Below are positions 1-10,215 of a stretch of DNA of 64,000 nucleotides, piece after piece (the stretch's first letter is position 1; every line of letters begins with the position of its first letter). Under the pieces are notes generated by a model. The model worked only from the letters and a program-made list of their open reading frames with translations, had not been told where the DNA came from and ran no database searches. The translations under genes and the position numbers were made by a program. This DNA comes from Pseudopyrenochaeta lycopersici (taxonomy: Eukaryota > Ascomycota > Dothideomycetes > Pleosporales > Pseudopyrenochaetaceae), in the NCBI GenBank assembly GCA_003313425.1, contig NHZP01000001.1:2294001-2358000 (forward strand), read 5' to 3'.

Positions 1-557
1 TATCAGCCTACAACCTGTCTTGTTAGGAACCAATTGCGTACGTAGTTTTCGATTTTATCGAACTGTCTAAGGATTTTCTTCAACATAGCATCAAGGTAGC
101 GTCTGTCCTTGTGTCGCAAGCAGCCCACCGCAAAAGATAAACATAAGTGTACCTTGAGTTTGCACAACTCAATATGTGCGCACACATCAATATCTGATGT
201 AATGTTGTAGAAGCGGTATACTATAGGCAATTCCGAAAATGGACATATCGCATGCGAACATACTCGGAGCGGCTGTCGCTGCGAAAGAGAGTTCGCAGCT
301 GAACGTCTCTTCTTCATAATGGCTTGTTACTTCAAAACCTTGTAATCATTCACTGAGATTCGAAGGTGCAAGTCCAGGTGTTAGGTGCTCATTTCTGCGA
401 ATATATCAGACGAGGATGCTTTGATTTTATGGAAGAATAGCATGTCTACCTGAAGATATGGGTGCACGCTTACCTAATGAAACCATCATGAGTGCTATTA
501 AAGTCTTACCACAACGGCTACTTCGCCGAGAGAACTTGTTTGGCTCAGGGACTAGTT
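1..557. other. left-edge non-coding stretch
   Basis: No gene can be supported. A minus-strand open frame of 104 codons (3-317) has no recognisable family, no clear composition bias and no visible splice partner. The rest is probably 3' flank of the CocE-type hydrolase that ends at 558. Confidence 0.4.
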
Positions 558-2654
558 CTATACAAATGGTAAAATTACGTGACTTGCATATTCTCCCCCA
601 AGGTGCACTTGATGCATTCCTTTGTTTCTTTCTTCTACCTCCTCCTTCTTTCCCGAAAATTCATTCACAAGCGGATATTCTCCTGAAACCTGAACACTCA
701 AAGATTCCCCAGCTTCGAAATCTATGCCCATAGCCCAAAGCCCAATCTCTAGTTTGACTATCTCCCCTGGAGCAAGTTTCTGCACCTCGTCGTGGGGGTG
801 GAACGGATATTGCGGGTGTATGGATTTAGAAACGTCGATTTTGCGATGCGAGGCCCGGAGGATGCCCGTGGGCCCAAAATACACCATGAGGTTGCTGTAG
901 TCGGATGCAGGGATGTCAGACACCTTGGAGTATGGGGCAGCTGACCAAGGGATGTTGATGTTGATCATTGGGGATCCTTGAGCATCCAATTTTCTGATCA
1001 GTACGTAGACAACCATGTCGTCGAAGCTTGGGGTAGACATGTATAGAACTGCTTTCGGCAGGCCCATTAGACGCATAGCTTTTTCAAATCGTAGGTCGAA
1101 TTGCGCGCAAGCTGGCGGATGGATCCCGCTCTCAGCGTTGTATGTACTCATTCGTGATTCTACTGGCGCCTTTTCTAGGAGTTGCTTCTCTTCACCAAGA
1201 TAGAATTTGCGATATTCCGTTCGAGGTATAGGAAAATCATCTTCAACAATGGGGTATATTGATGCCTTGTCGCCGTATGTGAGTGACGCCATGCGTACGC
1301 GTGGAGTCTGTTCCCACTCGTTCTTTATGCCCTTGAGGTATCGATCGAAAAAGGCGGCAAGTTCGTCAATCGACTCCTGTACGGACCAAAGGTCATACCA
1401 CTCCTGGTATGGATCCCAGCGGAGCCACTTGTCTTTTGTGTCAACTTGCATCCACCCTCGTATTGATCCCATCGTGTGAACCTTAGTTTATATATTAGCG
1501 CCACTTTACGCCTTATGTCGGCCTGCCACGACTTACAAAGCTCGAATATGATGCGACGACGTATGTTGGAATGTTTATACTCTCAATATCGGCTCTGCGA
1601 CTCAATATCAGGTGGTCTATTTTTGTCAACATAATGGCGGGCTTACCGTTTATCCTCCCAGTATGGGTTCATCGTCTGGGAGCGGCGGTACATCTCTTTG
1701 AAGTCTTCAAGGCCGTGCTGTCCCCGTATGACATGCTCGGTGATAAAGTCGAATAATCCGTTGTCCCATGCACCACCACGCACAAACTGCTCCCGATACA
1801 GGTCACCACAAGCCTCCCACGGTGCAATCGCTTTCAAGGAAGGTGGTCGGGTTGCTGCGATGAACCACTGTACGATGCCTGGTATCGTGTCAATCCTCGA
1901 TAATACAGATATAGAATAGGACAACCACATACCAAGATGTGAATTTCCAGCTAGTCCAATTGATCCGTTGCACCTGATGCATTATGAGAGATCATTCAAT
2001 ATCCTCAAACATATGCACATACCAATCCATTTTCGCGAGCGCTTCAATGACATCATGTCCGTCCTCCCCTTCTTGTTGACCCATGATGACGATCGATCCA
2101 TCGGAATCCCCGGCGCCCCTGGCATCTACATTGACGACGGCGAACCCACGACGGCAATACTCCGCTGGGTCCGGGCCTTCAAAACGTTCAAGGCCACTAA
2201 GGCAACCTTTGGGCACCCCACAGCCCCATTTTACCTGCACACTGTCAGTTCAGACTTAGAATGGGTTGATAACCTTGGCTTGTCATACTTTTGACATCAT
2301 ATCAATTCCGTTATGCTTCTTTCCAAAGGGGCTCCATGCCACAATTGCGGGCAATTTTTGGCTATCGCCAGAGTCTGGACGGTAGATATCGCAGTAAAGG
2401 GTACAACCATCCCTAACTTTAATTCCAACATCGTGCTCTACGATGAGGTCCTCAGCAAGAGGACGTGCGCCGTCTCTACTTTGCCAGCCCTTGGGTAAGA
2501 CTTCTTTTCGTGGATTGAAGCCCCGGTACCCGTTTTCGCCATTCTTGGGAGGTTTTACATGCAGGTTTGCAACTTGAAATGCGAGTGGCATTGTGAGGAT
2601 AAATGAAAGAGCGATGCAGGGGTTGCTTAGCAAAAGGAAGAAGCGATTGATCAC
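558..2654 (-). CDS. CocE/NonD family serine hydrolase (X-Pro dipeptidyl-peptidase-like)
   Basis: Five exons on the minus strand: 2654-2289, 2234-2023, 1973-1647, 1594-1537, 1481-558. Together they encode 628 residues, and all splice phases close. The product is an alpha/beta hydrolase of the CocE/NonD family, whose members cleave esters or amides. The nucleophile elbow GLAGNSHLG is created by splicing exon 2 to exon 3 (junction MDW-CNGSIGLAGNSHLG). Other family marks are the oxyanion-side block IVAWSPFGKK near residue 110, VNVDARGAGDSDG in exon 2, and HTMGSIRGW after the 58-nt exon 4. The C-terminal third (exon 5) is the jelly-roll domain typical of the family (IHPQYPFHPHDEVQKLAPGE). The N-terminus has a hydrophobic stretch (residues 4-28) that could be a weak signal or anchor. 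It shares a 366-bp divergent promoter with the dioxygenase gene at 3021. Substrate is unknown. Confidence 0.9.
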
Positions 2655-3020
2655 AGTTTATGTTCGAATCCATCTTCGGTCATTGGTTTATTCATTAGCC
2701 GTCTCATCCGGACTCGGCCGTGAGTTGTAGAAACTTATCCGGTGTGATATAGGACATCTCTGATAGAATGTCAAATCGGTATGTGGGGAGAACTGCAGAG
2801 TGGGTTTTGCCAAGAAACTCGCCCGTGCTCGACCGTGCCATGCAGCAACAACCTTCTTCGACAGAGGCAGACTATGATCGGCAAAAAACGGCCGAGAGCG
2901 GTTGAGAAGTGAGCAATCCTCTCAGTCCTTGAACATGGAATATATCAAAGGCTGGCTGCACTTTCAAGTTGCACTTTCAGTTTTAGTCTTCCCACGAAAG
3001 CTCAGAGGCATCTCACCACA
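2655..3020. promoter_or_regulatory. divergent promoter between hydrolase and dioxygenase, with two CGGCCG sites
   Basis: This 366-bp spacer separates two genes transcribed away from each other. CGGCCG occurs at 2715-2720 and again at 2889-2894, the second inside a longer run with another CGG half-site. Abutting CGG/CCG triplets are the usual recognition element of Zn2Cys6 factors, and such a factor is encoded at 4170-6285. Binding is inference. Confidence 0.4.
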
Positions 3021-4109
3021 ATGGCGCCATATATGAACGATAACATCACGCAGATTTACGGTGACTGGCGAGATGAATTCTACGAGAAGGGTTACATCGT
3101 ACTCAAAGGAGTGGTCCCCAGAGATCGAGCCCAAAAATACCGTAACAAGATGATGGATTGGCTTGAGTCTTTCGATAACGACTTTGATATCAAGGATTCC
3201 TCAACATGGACTAAGGAGAATCTGCCCAAAAGCTTCAAAAATGGCATGTATTTAAACTATTGTGCAGCACACGAGCGATATGTCTGGGAGGCTCGCCAGT
3301 AAGTTGTCCTGGCCTTGAAGCGCTCACGCAACTGCTAACTGTGCGTGTGAATAGAGAACCTGGTGTCCTCGCCGCTTTCCAAAAGCTCTGGGGCACAGAC
3401 GAGCTCATCGTCTCATTCGACACCATCAACCTTACCCTTCCAAATGCTGGAACTATGGCAGGTTCAAAGCCTTGGCCACACGTAGATCAGGCGCCTGAGC
3501 GTCAAGGATTGAGCTGTGTGCAAGGAATCATCAACCGTAAGCTATTCAGTGCGAACCCAATGCGCAAAAGAAAGCCTATAATAACTGAAGCCGCCAGTGT
3601 CTGAAGCCGGTCCAAACGATGGCGGACTGGTTGTAATGGATGGTAGCGCGAAGCTCTTCGATAAGTTCTTCAAGCAACATCCACCGGACCGTACGAAAGG
3701 GCCCCTAGCTGCGCTTCATTACGATTTTTACCCTTTTGAGAATTCGGAAGTTAAGTGGTACGAGGATCAAGGATGCAGGCTGGTGAAGGTCTGCGCAGAG
3801 CCTGGGGATCTAATTCTGTGGGACTCAAGGCAGATGCATTATGCCGTTTATCCTCAGAGCGACACTATTCGCACAATCATTTACGCCTGCTATACTCCCG
3901 CAGCGATGGCTTCTGAGCAAGATTTAGCCATGAAGAAAGAGATATTTGAGCGTTGGGAAGCCACGACACATTGGCCGCACATCAATATCCATTCGCAAGG
4001 CAAAGCTATGGTAGATGGCAAGATTGATCCACTTGAGCGAACAGAGCCGTTGGAGAAGCCAGAGTTGACTGATCAGCTTCTCAAGTTGGCAGGCGTAAAA
4101 CCATATTGA
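3021..4109 (+). CDS. phytanoyl-CoA dioxygenase (PhyH) family Fe(II)/2-oxoglutarate oxygenase
   Basis: Three exons: 3021-3298, 3355-3536, 3598-4109, giving 323 residues. The splice junctions read HERYVWEARQ-EPGVLAAFQ and VQGIIN-LSEAGPNDGGL, restoring the family's core. The double-stranded beta-helix iron triad is visible as H135-x-D137 (WPHVDQ) and H234 (RQMHYAV). R245 (SDTIRTI) is placed to bind 2-oxoglutarate. No signal peptide or membrane segment is seen, so it is probably soluble. PhyH enzymes hydroxylate lipids or secondary metabolites; the substrate here is unknown. Divergent from the CocE-type hydrolase and close to a Zn2Cys6 factor and a transporter, which suggests one small catabolic or biosynthetic cluster. 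Confidence 0.9.
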
Positions 4110-4169
4110 GTTATATCACGTTGGAAGTCTTTATTGTTGTATAACCTAAATGGTAGGAGCTTCGAGTAA

Positions 4170-6285
4170 TTAGGTCTGGAAATCCGTCAAGAATTCATCC
4201 CAATTATCTGTTCCGAATATTGTTGTGGGAAAGTCTTCCACTCCAGTGAACATGATGGTATCTTCGTGAACGCTCAAAAGGCTTTCGTCATCAAATTGAG
4301 AGGACAGATTAGATCTTTCTGAATTCCCTTTCTGGTTTGTTGCTGATAGCTGTTGAAGCAGATCGTGGAGAGAATGGGGTGATTGTGGTTCATTTTTACA
4401 CTGCTGATCAAGGAGATTCAACAGGCCCTCGATCACATCTGACCCCTTCGCTGCATGCACAGCGACTACTGCATGCTTTCGTAACTCTGTAGCAGAATTT
4501 CTCAGAAGCACGACCATCTCGAGTCGGTCTTCCACTCGATAGTCATAAGGGTGAGCAAGAATATCCAACGAGATATAGACAGCTGCTGCAACAGTTGCCG
4601 CTGACACAGTCCATATCAGCCTATACACTCTAGGGACTTGGATGGCATAATTTTGTAAAATTCTGTTGCTTGAATCAAGGGCTAGTTTCCGGAACTTTGC
4701 CGTGTCGTTTCCTGGCTCTTTAGAGACCAATACGCGAGCGATGCCCAGTTGCAAGAAATCAAGGACTTGGGTAAGCAGATAGCGTTGGAGTGGTACCCAG
4801 GGATGCTCTACTTCCCACTGCATGTCTTTATCATTGGCGGGGAAGCTCTGAGACAGATGCAGAGGAAGATTTCTCTGAATAGTCTGTACCTCTTCAATAG
4901 CTTTGGCGAATTTTGAAGAGGTATGGTGTGTATTGACCTTTATGTAGATGTAGAAGATGTAGGCAAGCCGAGACATAATCGAGTGGTAGTGGGCCGGAGA
5001 GGGGATGGCAAGATCTATGCTTTCAGTAGATGATGGGCTGGCCGGAAAATGGGTCGTTGGCAGGATGCTGCTATTCACATTTCCTTGTGTCGAGAACTGA
5101 CAGCAAAAGCTGGCAGGAGAGATTGATGGTGGTCGAGACCAGCTTCCGAGCCTTTCAAGACGATATCAGCCATGATCATTCATGGAGGTCTTATACCCAC
5201 CAATCCCTGATTACGCAAGCCCACCATAAACGACGACCCAGCTCACGCTGAGAGGAGGTTGACCATTCCTGCCTTCGGCGGATATCATCAGAGCAAGCGG
5301 TTTCACTACCGAGCTTGTGCATGTCCAAGCATCTCGCCATGTTGGTTGCAAAGCCGGTGAAAAGCCACTCTCGCTGGTGTTCTCCGAAATTGGAATGACA
5401 GAAGGTAAGCACGGAAAGAGCCTGCACGATGAACAAAGAGGGAGCACCCGAGCATCCGTGTTTTTCAATGTCCTTCAAAGCAGCTTCATACCAAATGCGG
5501 GCTGTATGGACGGCGAGGTCTACAGGATCACTGATAGAAAGACCAAGCTGCGGAAGATGTGCAATGTCTGGTACATCGTCCGGATCAGAGTAGAGGATTC
5601 CCACAGCAAGGAGAGCAAGGTAAATGGACAGCCAAGGGCGACATTCACGATCAATACCAACACCGAGCTGTATTCTTTCCCAGAAATCATCATGTTCGTT
5701 CAAGAAAGCATCTGCATCCACCGCACAATGCAACCATCCGAGCGTCTGAAGGGAGAAATAAACAATCTTGGCGCTTGCATCCCTACTAGGAAGCAACAGG
5801 AAGATGGGGTCAGTTGCGGGTTCGTACAGTCGATTCGCAATCTCTTTTTCTGTAATAGCCAATGCATAGCTGTCGGTCTTGATGCCAATGTCAAACTGCT
5901 CCAAAGATGGGATCAAATCTCCGAGTGACGTCGAATGCCGCGAGTAGTCTGCGGACGCACTTGCGTGGCTGTGAGCGCACGGCTTGGAAAGAGCAAGGGC
6001 GGTCTCGAGTTCGGCAATCTGTGCCTGGAGAGCATCTCGTTCTCGGAGCAGTAAATCGATCTGCGGATTGCTTTCGCTGTCTACATTGATATCGGCCTTG
6101 TTTGTATCGGCGTATACGGTCAATTGGCCTCTGACACGTGCGATCGGTCTCCTGCATTCGTGAGCAACATTGCGGCGTATGCAGGGCTGACACGGAGATT
6201 TCTTGTCGCATCTGATCTTTCGCCTGCCACACTCGACGCATGAGCGCGACACACGCTGCGACGTCTTGATCCCCTGCTCGTCCAT
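4170..6285 (-). CDS. Zn2Cys6 fungal transcription factor
   Basis: Two exons: 6285-5201 and 5151-4170, 688 residues. The Zn(II)2Cys6 cluster is C16-x2-C19-x6-C26-x5-C32-x2-C35-x8-C44 with the basic run GRRKIRC. A short leucine-rich coiled segment follows (IDLLLRERDALQAQIAELE), consistent with dimerisation. The middle region has the fungal-specific regulatory-domain pattern (WLSIYLALLAVGILYS, then RRLWWACVIRDW). The intron uses a GTGGGT donor and joins CVIRDW to LGSWSRPPSIS. I chose the ATG at 6285, 15 codons before the first zinc cysteine. The frame stays open upstream to an ATG at 6399, but that extension looks like leader. Divergent to the MFS transporter, a common regulator-transporter arrangement. 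Confidence 0.9.
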
Positions 6286-6571
6286 AGCAGTTGAATGTGA
6301 TGTTTGAGGAACAACGCCGATGATTCCCGAGCTGGAGCCGACCCCCGCACAGTTCCCCGGGTTCTGGGGTCTCCACTTTTCTCTCCGGTTCCTCCACAAT
6401 CCGCATATAAGACTTATTGGGTGCCGCGGCCCAGTACGGGCGAGTCCTCAACGCATCGCCATTCTGAATGCACTACTGAGAAATCATGGAAGCAATCAAT
6501 ACGCTCGATTATAAAGCGACAATGTGCCTCATGCCGCACCTTTCTATCAGCACTAAGAAGCACTCACAATA
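6286..6571. promoter_or_regulatory. divergent promoter of Zn2Cys6 factor and MFS transporter
   Basis: The 286-bp spacer holds CGG/CCG triplets, including a palindromic CCGCGG near 6424, and a TATAAG-like element near 6404 on the plus strand. It is a plausible autoregulatory region for the factor transcribed leftward. No site can be assigned with certainty. Confidence 0.35.
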
Positions 6572-8356
6572 ATGAACTCGACAGATATCGAGGATCCCAC
6601 GAGCGCTCACATCGACTATGTCGGTGCGCACAAGAAGGCTGCGAAGCCAGTGGTCGGCACCATCAGACTTTTCGACGAGGGTGGTATCGTGCTCATTCCG
6701 ACCCCAACCAACGATCCAAGCGGTATGCGTCTCCCCAGCTGCGAAAAGCGCCATGCCCTAACACAACATCCCCAGACCCGTTGAATCTGCCCGTGTGGCA
6801 AAAATGGTTGATTTTGATCATCGTCGGCCTTTACGCAGCCACTGGAAACTTGATGGTCAGCGGTATCGCTGCAATCTTACCTATGGTGCAGGCGTCGTAC
6901 CACGGGGACCCCAAAACGAATGACCTCGTAACCTGGCCGGCTTTTTTCATGGGCGTTGGGAACCTAGTCGCAATTCCAATAGCACACGCCGTAGGCCGCA
7001 GGCCTGTGTACCTACTCTCAACGATTGTACTCTCTTTTGGCTGCCTCTGGTGCGCATACAGTGGGAGTCTAGCCTCGCATATTGCTGGAAGAGACGTTAT
7101 GTCCATTGCCGCTGGCCAAGCCGAGGCTTTATGTCCTATTATCGTTCAGGAGATATTTTACTTACACGAAAGGGGGCACGTTATTGCCTGGTTCTGTGCG
7201 CTTCAGACGCTCGGCACCGCCGCATTAATCGTCGCCAGCTCTTATCTTGCCAACGGCTTGGGATGGAGATGGTGGTACGGGGTTTTTGGCTGTCTCAGCG
7301 GCGCTATCGCTGTCCTTAGCATCCTGTTCGTTGTCGAAACCAAATACGTTCGAACACTTGAAGCTTTGAGTAAGTTGACGCCTACATCTTTCCCCGCCGT
7401 GCCCAACTAATACTGTACAGATGGTCAAGGCATTGAGGAAGATGGTACACTTGTTCCGGTGACTACACATACCAGGCGAGAGCTTGATACTGTGAAATAT
7501 GCACCACGCAGCTTCCTGAGAGACATGCTTCCGTGGAAGGGGCATTCAAACTGGTCAGAAGCAATCGATTGTTGGAAGCAAATGTTCCAGATAATTTGCT
7601 TTCCCAATATCCTCTGGCTGATTTTCATGTGAGTATCATGTGCTTCCGGCAAATGTATGAATTCTGACTTCGAACAAGTAACTCAGCAGGTCTGGGCATC
7701 TACGTGCTCATGACTGCTCTTTTCGCGGGACTTCTAGTGCGGCCACCCTTCCTCTGGGGATATGAGGCGCTTGGCTATGTTTTTGCTGGCCAAGTCGCCA
7801 CTGCAGTTGCTGTTCCCTTTTTCTGTGGATATTTGAGCGACTGGATAGTCAAGAGGCTCAGCAAGCGAAATGGTGGAATCAGTCAGGTATCCATACCCAG
7901 TTTCAGAGATCACGGATGGATTCATTGCTGACACTTGCATAGCCAGAATACCGCCTTATTGCCCTGGTGATCCCTCTGTCTGCAATCCTCATCTCGACCG
8001 TCATCTTTGGAAAGACAGCTCAATCACCATCGGGGTGGAGCTGGGCAGGCATCGCAGTTACACTGAACTTCGAATACTTCGGTTTCGTTGGTATTGTAGT
8101 GTCCAGTTTCGTGTATTGCATGGATGCATACCCCCAACGGATTGATGCTGCGCTAGTGCTCATCTGCTCACTTCGAGGCTTCATCGGGTTCGGCATCTCC
8201 TTTGGCGCTATATCATTCGTCGAGAAGGCGGGCTATACGGGAGCTTTCAACATATGTGCCGGTATTATTGCAGCTCTCATGTTTGTGGGCATTTTTGTTT
8301 ACTGGTTTGGCGCAAAGATCCGTGCTCTGACTCAGACCTGGGCACAAGATGCGTGA
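6572..8356 (+). CDS. MFS transporter, drug:H+ antiporter (DHA1)-like
   Basis: Five exons: 6572-6722, 6776-7369, 7421-7628, 7679-7886, 7943-8356, encoding 524 residues. Joins read TNDPS-DPLNLPVWQKW, TLEAL-NGQGIEED, LIF-INSAGLGIYV and GGISQ-PEYRLIAL. About 12 hydrophobic segments are visible. The loop after TM2 reads AHAVGRRPVYLL (G-x-R-R signature). The N-terminal DPLNLPxWxKW block is typical of fungal DHA1-type antiporters. It probably exports or imports a small molecule across the plasma membrane. The divergent Zn2Cys6 gene suggests co-regulation. Substrate is unknown. Confidence 0.88.
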
Positions 8357-8798
8357 GAATTGCTTGAAATACACGGAGAATTGTTGGAGCAACTTTGTTA
8401 GTCTCGACGTCTTATTAGGCAAGATTTGGCATTTGTGGACGACTAGCAAGCGCTTGGAAGTCTCACTATAATAGAGGACGCACTCAGCAATTCCTTTTCA
8501 AGTTCAAACTTGCACAAGTAGCTGTAATTTACAAATTCGCCACTGGGTTTAAGGTGACCTGATGGCTAAATCTGATTCATTTCTTCGCTCTTTGAAAACG
8601 AAGAGCCGTGAGTATCCGCAGCTTCACATATCATGTCACAGCGTGAAGGGCGTGTACTCTTAGTGCAAATGCGGGGTCGGAATGCAGAGTCTAGACCAAT
8701 TACTCACAACAAGCAAGGCCTTCAGACTTCTCGATATGATTTACGTATAAATTGTGGACATTGTTTCCTCAAGAAGTGAGCATGCATTATAGACCACG
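8357..8798. other. intergenic spacer
   Basis: This 442-bp stretch holds the 3' flank of the MFS gene and the promoter of the PaiB-like gene. No additional gene, repeat or RNA is seen. Confidence 0.5.
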
Positions 8799-9569
8799 AT
8801 GTACCTTCGAACCGTCCACGCAGAAACCTCAATCCCTGCACTACGCCAATTAATCGAGGCGTACCCCCTGGGGGTCCTCACCACAGCCATACCGTCCAAG
8901 CACTATCCCACAATTCTATCGAGTCACATTCCCTTCATCATAGACGTCCGCAATGAAACAAGCACGGATGAACTTGGCACTCTTCGAGGCCATCTCGCGC
9001 GCCCGAACCCGCAAAGCAAGACCATGATCGAAAGCCTAGAAGCCCAAGGAAAATCCAGCGGCGAATTCCTGGACGAAGAGGTCATGGTTTTGTTCACTTC
9101 GCCTGTCCATCACTACGTCACGCCAAAATTTTACGTGGAAACGAAGCCCAATACAGGCAAGGTAGTCCCAACGTGGAACTATGCTGCTGCGCAAGCCTAC
9201 GGTCGGGCCAGGGTATTCTTCGATTCCAAGGCACCAGAAACCGGCGCATTTCTTTCAAAGCAGATCCGAGAGCTCTCCCAGCATGCCGAGGAATCAGTCA
9301 TGGGATATGATGGGAAAAGCGGCAGGAAGGGTGCGTGGAAGGTTGAAGATGCGCCGGATCGGTACATTGAGCTAATGCAGAAGGGCATCATTGGAATTGA
9401 GATTCAGATTGAGAGACTAGAGGGAAAGTTCAAGATGAGTCAAGAGATGGGTAATGGGGATAGGGAGGGTATTGTGAATGGGTTCGCAGAGATGAATAGT
9501 GACACCGGAAAGAGCATGGCAGAAATTATTAGAGAGCGTGGTGATCGGAAGAATGCTGCTAAACCGTAA
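8799..9569 (+). CDS. PaiB-like FMN-binding domain protein
   Basis: Single exon, 256 residues. It matches the FMN_bind_2/PaiB family, a split-barrel flavin-binding fold related to pyridoxamine-phosphate oxidases. Visible marks are the N-terminal YPLGVLTTAIPS strand pair, SSHIPFIID, RGHLARPNPQ, the signature KVVPTWNYAAAQAYGRARV, and KGIIGIEIQIERLEGKFKMSQ near the end. PaiB was named for negative regulation of sporulation and protease genes in Bacillus. The fungal members' role is unknown. There is no targeting signal, so the product is likely cytosolic. It is next to, and in the same direction as, the MFS gene. Confidence 0.87.
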   Translation: MYLRTVHAETSIPALRQLIEAYPLGVLTTAIPSKHYPTILSSHIPFIIDVRNETSTDELGTLRGHLARPNPQSKTMIESLEAQGKSSGEFLDEEVMVLFTSPVHHYVTPKFYVETKPNTGKVVPTWNYAAAQAYGRARVFFDSKAPETGAFLSKQIRELSQHAEESVMGYDGKSGRKGAWKVEDAPDRYIELMQKGIIGIEIQIERLEGKFKMSQEMGNGDREGIVNGFAEMNSDTGKSMAEIIRERGDRKNAAKP

Positions 9570-10215
9570 AGTCAAAGTTCGCAGAACAAGTTCTGAGTAT
9601 TCTTTTTGTCCCTAAACTCTTCATAAAGTCGGCAGTAGTGGCGTCAGTACTGCTTGCTTCTTAAAAGCCTAGTATATTTGTCCCATTGGCTGTGACTCAG
9701 CCATGGCCCTTCCACCTTCGCCATCTAATACCGTTGCTTCAAATCTAGCTCCGCCATCGGGCATACCAAATCTTCATTGTGTTCCAAATCTCTCTTGGCT
9801 CCTCTCCTTTGTCGTTTCTCCATGCGGCCCTTGTGCATCTGCTTTTTGGTCTCCTTGTTGAGCATCCATGCACACTCTTGGCGATAGTTCGAGTCTCTGT
9901 CGCCAATACGTCAATATAACCGAAGATTTGATTCAATATTGTAGCTTATTTGTATACCGAATGTCGAGGAGGTGTAGAGGTGCCAGAGAGCTCAGCACCT
10001 TCAACCCCCCGACCAGTACCTTGACCATAATGACCCAAAGACAGCAAATTAAACTTACTCCATTCCAGCCACCTAATTATTGTAGGGTTCATCGTTTCCT
10101 TTTAAAATAAAATATCATTTCCCCGAACTATGATCATCTCGTACCACGCATTTCAAAAAATTGCTCTTGATACATAGACTTTTGCATACTAGCATAACTA
10201 TTCAACATGACTTGC
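9570..10215. other. convergent intergenic region
   Basis: The 646 bp between two converging genes is somewhat AT-rich with short polypyrimidine runs. No gene or RNA was recognised. Confidence 0.5.

Noticed and set aside
3..317. 104-codon minus-strand open frame at the left edge
   Set aside because: No recognised family, no coding-like composition and no plausible splice partner within the window.
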